From contig JBAYNS010000053.1 of assembly GCA_041678625.1 (NCBI GenBank), positions 1-7,510 on the forward strand: a stretch of DNA of 7,510 nt, read 5' to 3'. This document shows, in pieces, positions 4,863 through 7,510 of the stretch. Both the position numbers and the translations under genes were made by a program. The DNA is from JBAYNS01 sp041678625 (lineage in GTDB: Bacteria > Patescibacteriota > Gracilibacteria > Peribacterales > Peribacteraceae). Positions within the stretch are counted from its first letter, which is position 1; each line of letters opens with the position of its first letter. The notes below the pieces were generated by a model. It was not told the DNA's origin, did no database searches, and was given only the letters and a program-made list of their open reading frames with translations.

Positions 4863-6347
4863 ATGTCTACACGCCAAATCGCCACCTCAACCATCTGGCA
4901 GCTTGCGAGCCAGATCACCATGGCAGCGTTGAGTATTCTCACGGTGAAGTTTGTGGCTGTAGGTTTGAGTAAGGAGCTTGCAGGAAACTACAACTCGGCA
5001 TATGGCTTCCTCCAGCTCTTCGGCATCCTCGCAGACTTCGGCCTCTACGCTGTCGCAGTGAGAGAGGTAAGCCGCGCACCAGAGGCAAACTCGGTGCATG
5101 GCAATCTGCACAAAAACACCCGTGAAGACGTGCTGGGTGCGCTTATCATTCTCCGTAGTTTCATTCTTGTTCTTTCCCTTGGCTCCGCACTCCTGCTCGT
5201 GTGGCTCATGCCGATGTGGCGCGGCACGCCGCTGCCACTCGGCGTGACCATTGCATCACTGGTGCCATTCTTCACCCTTCTTGCCGGTGTAATCCGCACA
5301 GTTTTTCAGGTGAATTACAAGATGCATTACGTCTTCATCGCCGAGGTCTCCCAGCGCATCCTCACTGTTGTCCTCATCGGGCTCTTTATTTTTGTGGGCG
5401 TGCGCGGGAGCACGGACCTGCAGATTTATCACTTGTTCCTTTTTATTGGTGGCATTGGTGCATTCCTTCTTTTTTTGGTGTCTCTCTTTTTTGGGAATCG
5501 CCTTATGCCTATCCAATTGCACTGGAATCCTGATCTCATTAAAAAGCTTGCACGTGCATCCGCTCCGTTTGGGATAGCGTTCCTCTGTGTTGCTCTCTAC
5601 CGGCAATTCGATGTGACCTTGATTGCTTTGTTGCGCCCGGATTTTGAATTACAGAATGCGTACTACGGCTTTGTGCTCAGGATGGCAGATGTCGGTTTTG
5701 TCATTCCAACGTTCCTGCTGAATTCTACTTTGCCGGTTCTTAGTGAACGCGATGCTCTGGGTGAAGATACGCGCACGCTTTTAGGGAAAACCCTGCTCAT
5801 CATTCTGACACTTGGGACGATCTCGTTTCTTTTTAGCGCTCTGTGGTCACGCCCTTTGGTTCAGCTTTTAACAACCAGCGCCTACCTAAGCACTCCTCTG
5901 CATGCAGGTTCAGACACGGCTTTGCGGCTGTTGAGCATTCCCATGTTTCTCAATGGCATTGTGATGTACGGCTTCTATGTGTTGCTCACACGTATGTTGT
6001 GGAAAAGATTGGTCTTCATTCTTGCTGCTGGAAGTATTTTATCTGTCGGTTTGAATCTCTGGCTGATTCCTCTTCACGGTTTTGTGGGAGCCATTACTGT
6101 TTCTATTGTGATACATACCTTTCTTGCGTTTTTCCTCTTTCGCGAAGGGAGACGTGCAATGCCGTTTGTTATCCCTAAGCAGGGGTTTGTGCGATGGATA
6201 TTCTTCTCCGCATTGCTGGGCTTTACTCTGTGGCTCTTTGTCCCATTCCTGCATAACGAAATTGTGACCATTCTTGCCCTTGGCGTGGCCGCCGTACTTC
6301 TGTTGCTTTTTGCCTGGGGAACGGGCCTGGTGCGCTGTTTGCTGTAG
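4863..6347 (+). CDS. Polysaccharide / lipid-linked oligosaccharide flippase (MOP superfamily, Wzx-like)
   Basis: A multi-spanning inner-membrane protein of about 494 residues, the usual size for Wzx/RfbX-type flippases that move lipid-linked sugar units across the membrane; the substrate here is unknown. From MSTRQIATSTIWQLASQ the first hydrophobic helix covers about residues 9-33. The next follows the family-like AGNYNSAYGFLQLFGILADFGLYAVAVREVSR, and hydrophobic segments then repeat to the end (about 12-14 in all), with short charged loops such as RREDVL-like and REGRRAMPF. The open frame extends to 4626, but those 79 residues are Arg/Ser-rich, cross the structured leader and look non-coding. 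ATG 4863 lacks an SD site. GTG 4827 (12 residues longer) has AGGGGA 10 nt upstream and is a real alternative. TGA of a 12-codon mini-ORF (4825-4863) overlaps the ATG as TGATG. No terminator follows. Confidence 0.88.
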   Translation: MSTRQIATSTIWQLASQITMAALSILTVKFVAVGLSKELAGNYNSAYGFLQLFGILADFGLYAVAVREVSRAPEANSVHGNLHKNTREDVLGALIILRSFILVLSLGSALLLVWLMPMWRGTPLPLGVTIASLVPFFTLLAGVIRTVFQVNYKMHYVFIAEVSQRILTVVLIGLFIFVGVRGSTDLQIYHLFLFIGGIGAFLLFLVSLFFGNRLMPIQLHWNPDLIKKLARASAPFGIAFLCVALYRQFDVTLIALLRPDFELQNAYYGFVLRMADVGFVIPTFLLNSTLPVLSERDALGEDTRTLLGKTLLIILTLGTISFLFSALWSRPLVQLLTTSAYLSTPLHAGSDTALRLLSIPMFLNGIVMYGFYVLLTRMLWKRLVFILAAGSILSVGLNLWLIPLHGFVGAITVSIVIHTFLAFFLFREGRRAMPFVIPKQGFVRWIFFSALLGFTLWLFVPFLHNEIVTILALGVAAVLLLLFAWGTGLVRCLL

Positions 6348-6356
6348 GAACAAAGT

Positions 6357-6385
6357 TTGGTAAAGAGGCTTATTTGTGCTACAAT
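6357..6385 (+). promoter_or_regulatory. Extended -10 promoter for the FN3 protein gene
   Basis: -35 TTGGTA (6357-6362) is separated by exactly 17 bp from -10 TACAAT (6380-6385). The -10 is preceded by TGC (6377-6379), an extended -10 element. The predicted start near 6392 leaves a leader of about 17 nt before ATG 6409. This is the best-formed promoter in the window and suggests the gene is transcribed independently of the flippase. Confidence 0.65.
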
Positions 6386-6408
6386 AGTATGAAATTCATA
6401 CCCATATC

Positions 6409-7510
6409 ATGATATTACGCCGTTTGGTCGGCCTTGGACTCCTGATGTTTCTGCTCCCCCTCTCCGCAGCAGCCGCATCTCCTGATGTGGTAACCGGTCT
6501 ACAGGCAGAATATAAAAACGGCCAGGTGGAGGTACAGTGGATTGCTCTTCCCTCGGAGGATCGTGTTGCGTTCTACCGTGTGTACTGGAGTTTTGAATCT
6601 ATTTTAGAGAACGATGGTCTGTACGATGATTTTGAGACGACCGAAGGTCAGGAAACAACATTCACCCTTACAGATCTTCCAGACTACGACGTGCTCTACA
6701 TAGGTGTTACCGCGGTAAACATTGATGGGGAAGACTCGAATCTCTTTGTTGAAGAAGTTGCTGTTCCTCTGCAGGAAACATTTTCTTCTTCATCCTCTCT
6801 TTCTGCGGAACCTGAAAAAACCGTGCCAGAGGAGCTGCCTTTGGAGGGAGAAGAGGAGACCCCGCAAATGGGGCAGGAAACTCTTTTGCTGCCAGGCACT
6901 GACGAAGAGACTCTTCCGCCCGAAACGCCTGATGCTGGTACTACTGAAGAAGTCATCTCCGATGTTGCCAATCAGGATGCGCAAACTGTCAGCATTCTCT
7001 CTGCTATTCCCATGAGTCCTACCAGTGTCCTTGTCACATTTTCCTCTCCTATCCTTGTCCAGCCCGAGGATGCTCCTCAGTCATTTTCGATTACCGATGC
7101 ATTCGGCCGAACGCTGCCTATTGTCCGCATGAGGTTGGACGGCACAGAGGCGCAAATTACCACACTCTCTCAGGAACGCGGACGAGTCTATGAACTCCGC
7201 ATGAGCGAACCGGCTTACAGCCCCTTGGGGCTTCCTTTGGATCCTGTAAATCGCACAGTCTTCTTTGATGCTCATTCAGAAAGCCCGGAGGCAACAAGTC
7301 AGGAGCAACCTTCTGTTGATGCAACAGATGTCTCTGCGGTGTCCCCGACAAACGGAATCACCAACTTCCAGATGCAGAGCTCCCAGCAATCCAATGGTCT
7401 TTTTATGATTACGGCGACGTGGGAGCCACAAGATCAGGAGATCGCCAGCTACATCGTTCACCAGACTCGAGACAGCGGACAAACGTTTGGCGCCCCGCAA
7501 ATTCTTGCCG
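6409..7510 (+). CDS. Secreted FN3/Ig-like multidomain protein (3' end outside window)
   Basis: The frame opens at ATG 6409 and stays open for 367 codons to the window edge. Residues 1-23 form a signal peptide: RR, a hydrophobic run GLGLLMFLLPLSAAAA, and a probable signal peptidase I site after AAA, before SPDVV. Residues about 26-120 look like a fibronectin type III domain (VTGLQAEYKNGQVEVQW, FYRVYWS, LYIGVTAVNIDGEDS). About 121-195 is an acidic Ser/Glu/Pro/Thr-rich linker. About 196-287 resembles a bacterial Ig-like (SbsA-like) domain (VSILSAIPMSPTSVLVTFSSPI, SITDAFGRTL, YELRMSE). After a second linker another FN3-like domain begins near 316 (TATWEPQDQEIASYIVHQTRDSG). Such proteins usually act outside the cell as adhesins, surface proteins or enzyme accessory parts; no catalytic domain is visible here. 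It lacks an SD site but has a good promoter. The complete length and any anchor are unknown. Confidence 0.88.
   Translation, partial: MILRRLVGLGLLMFLLPLSAAAASPDVVTGLQAEYKNGQVEVQWIALPSEDRVAFYRVYWSFESILENDGLYDDFETTEGQETTFTLTDLPDYDVLYIGVTAVNIDGEDSNLFVEEVAVPLQETFSSSSSLSAEPEKTVPEELPLEGEEETPQMGQETLLLPGTDEETLPPETPDAGTTEEVISDVANQDAQTVSILSAIPMSPTSVLVTFSSPILVQPEDAPQSFSITDAFGRTLPIVRMRLDGTEAQITTLSQERGRVYELRMSEPAYSPLGLPLDPVNRTVFFDAHSESPEATSQEQPSVDATDVSAVSPTNGITNFQMQSSQQSNGLFMITATWEPQDQEIASYIVHQTRDSGQTFGAPQILA

Noticed and set aside
6389..6412. Seven-codon frame (MKFIPIS) whose TGA overlaps the FN3 gene ATG as ATGA
   Set aside because: Its ATG lies only 4 nt after the -10 box, at or before the predicted transcript start, and it has no SD site, so it is unlikely to be translated.

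Overview
The window reads as ordinary bacterial coding DNA of roughly balanced GC. Genetic code 11 fits, because TGA ends several genes and is used as a stop at the overlapping gene junctions. No rRNA, tRNA, CRISPR array or insertion sequence was seen. The lineage cannot be fixed from sequence alone. RNase J, a pared-down dihydroorotase, densely overlapping genes, several starts without a Shine-Dalgarno (SD) site and a large fibronectin-type secreted protein would suit a Patescibacteria/CPR genome (for example a Peregrinibacteria-like one), but this is a low-confidence inference.

Layout. (1) Plus strand, 1-1478: the 3' part of an RNase J gene, then a 23-codon hydrophobic mini-ORF with a good SD site whose stop overlaps (ATGA) the ATG of a HAD-family phosphatase. 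(2) Minus strand, 4255-1471: a tightly packed three-gene unit, aspartate carbamoyltransferase (pyrB), a TauE/SafE-type membrane transporter, then dihydroorotase (pyrC). Both junctions are 4-nt stop/start overlaps. The pyrC end overlaps the HAD gene end by 8 bp, tail to tail. (3) A 607-bp region without a convincing protein gene (4256-4862). It holds two plus-strand promoter-like sites built on the same 10-mer, a candidate ~130-nt small RNA with its own intrinsic terminator, and a structured leader in which a 13-bp long-range inverted repeat competes with a terminator-like hairpin just before the next gene. (4) Plus strand, 4863-6347: a polysaccharide/lipid-linked oligosaccharide flippase (MOP superfamily, Wzx-like). 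(5) Plus strand, 6357-7510: a good extended -10 promoter followed by a secreted multidomain FN3/Ig-like protein that runs off the window.

How the parts fit. PyrB and PyrC catalyse consecutive steps of de novo UMP synthesis (carbamoyl phosphate + aspartate -> carbamoyl aspartate -> dihydroorotate). The transporter wedged between them is probably co-translated and is the most interesting protein-level context here. The flippase and the secreted FN3 protein suggest a cell-envelope block downstream. The most unusual non-coding material is the pyrB-flippase intergenic region.
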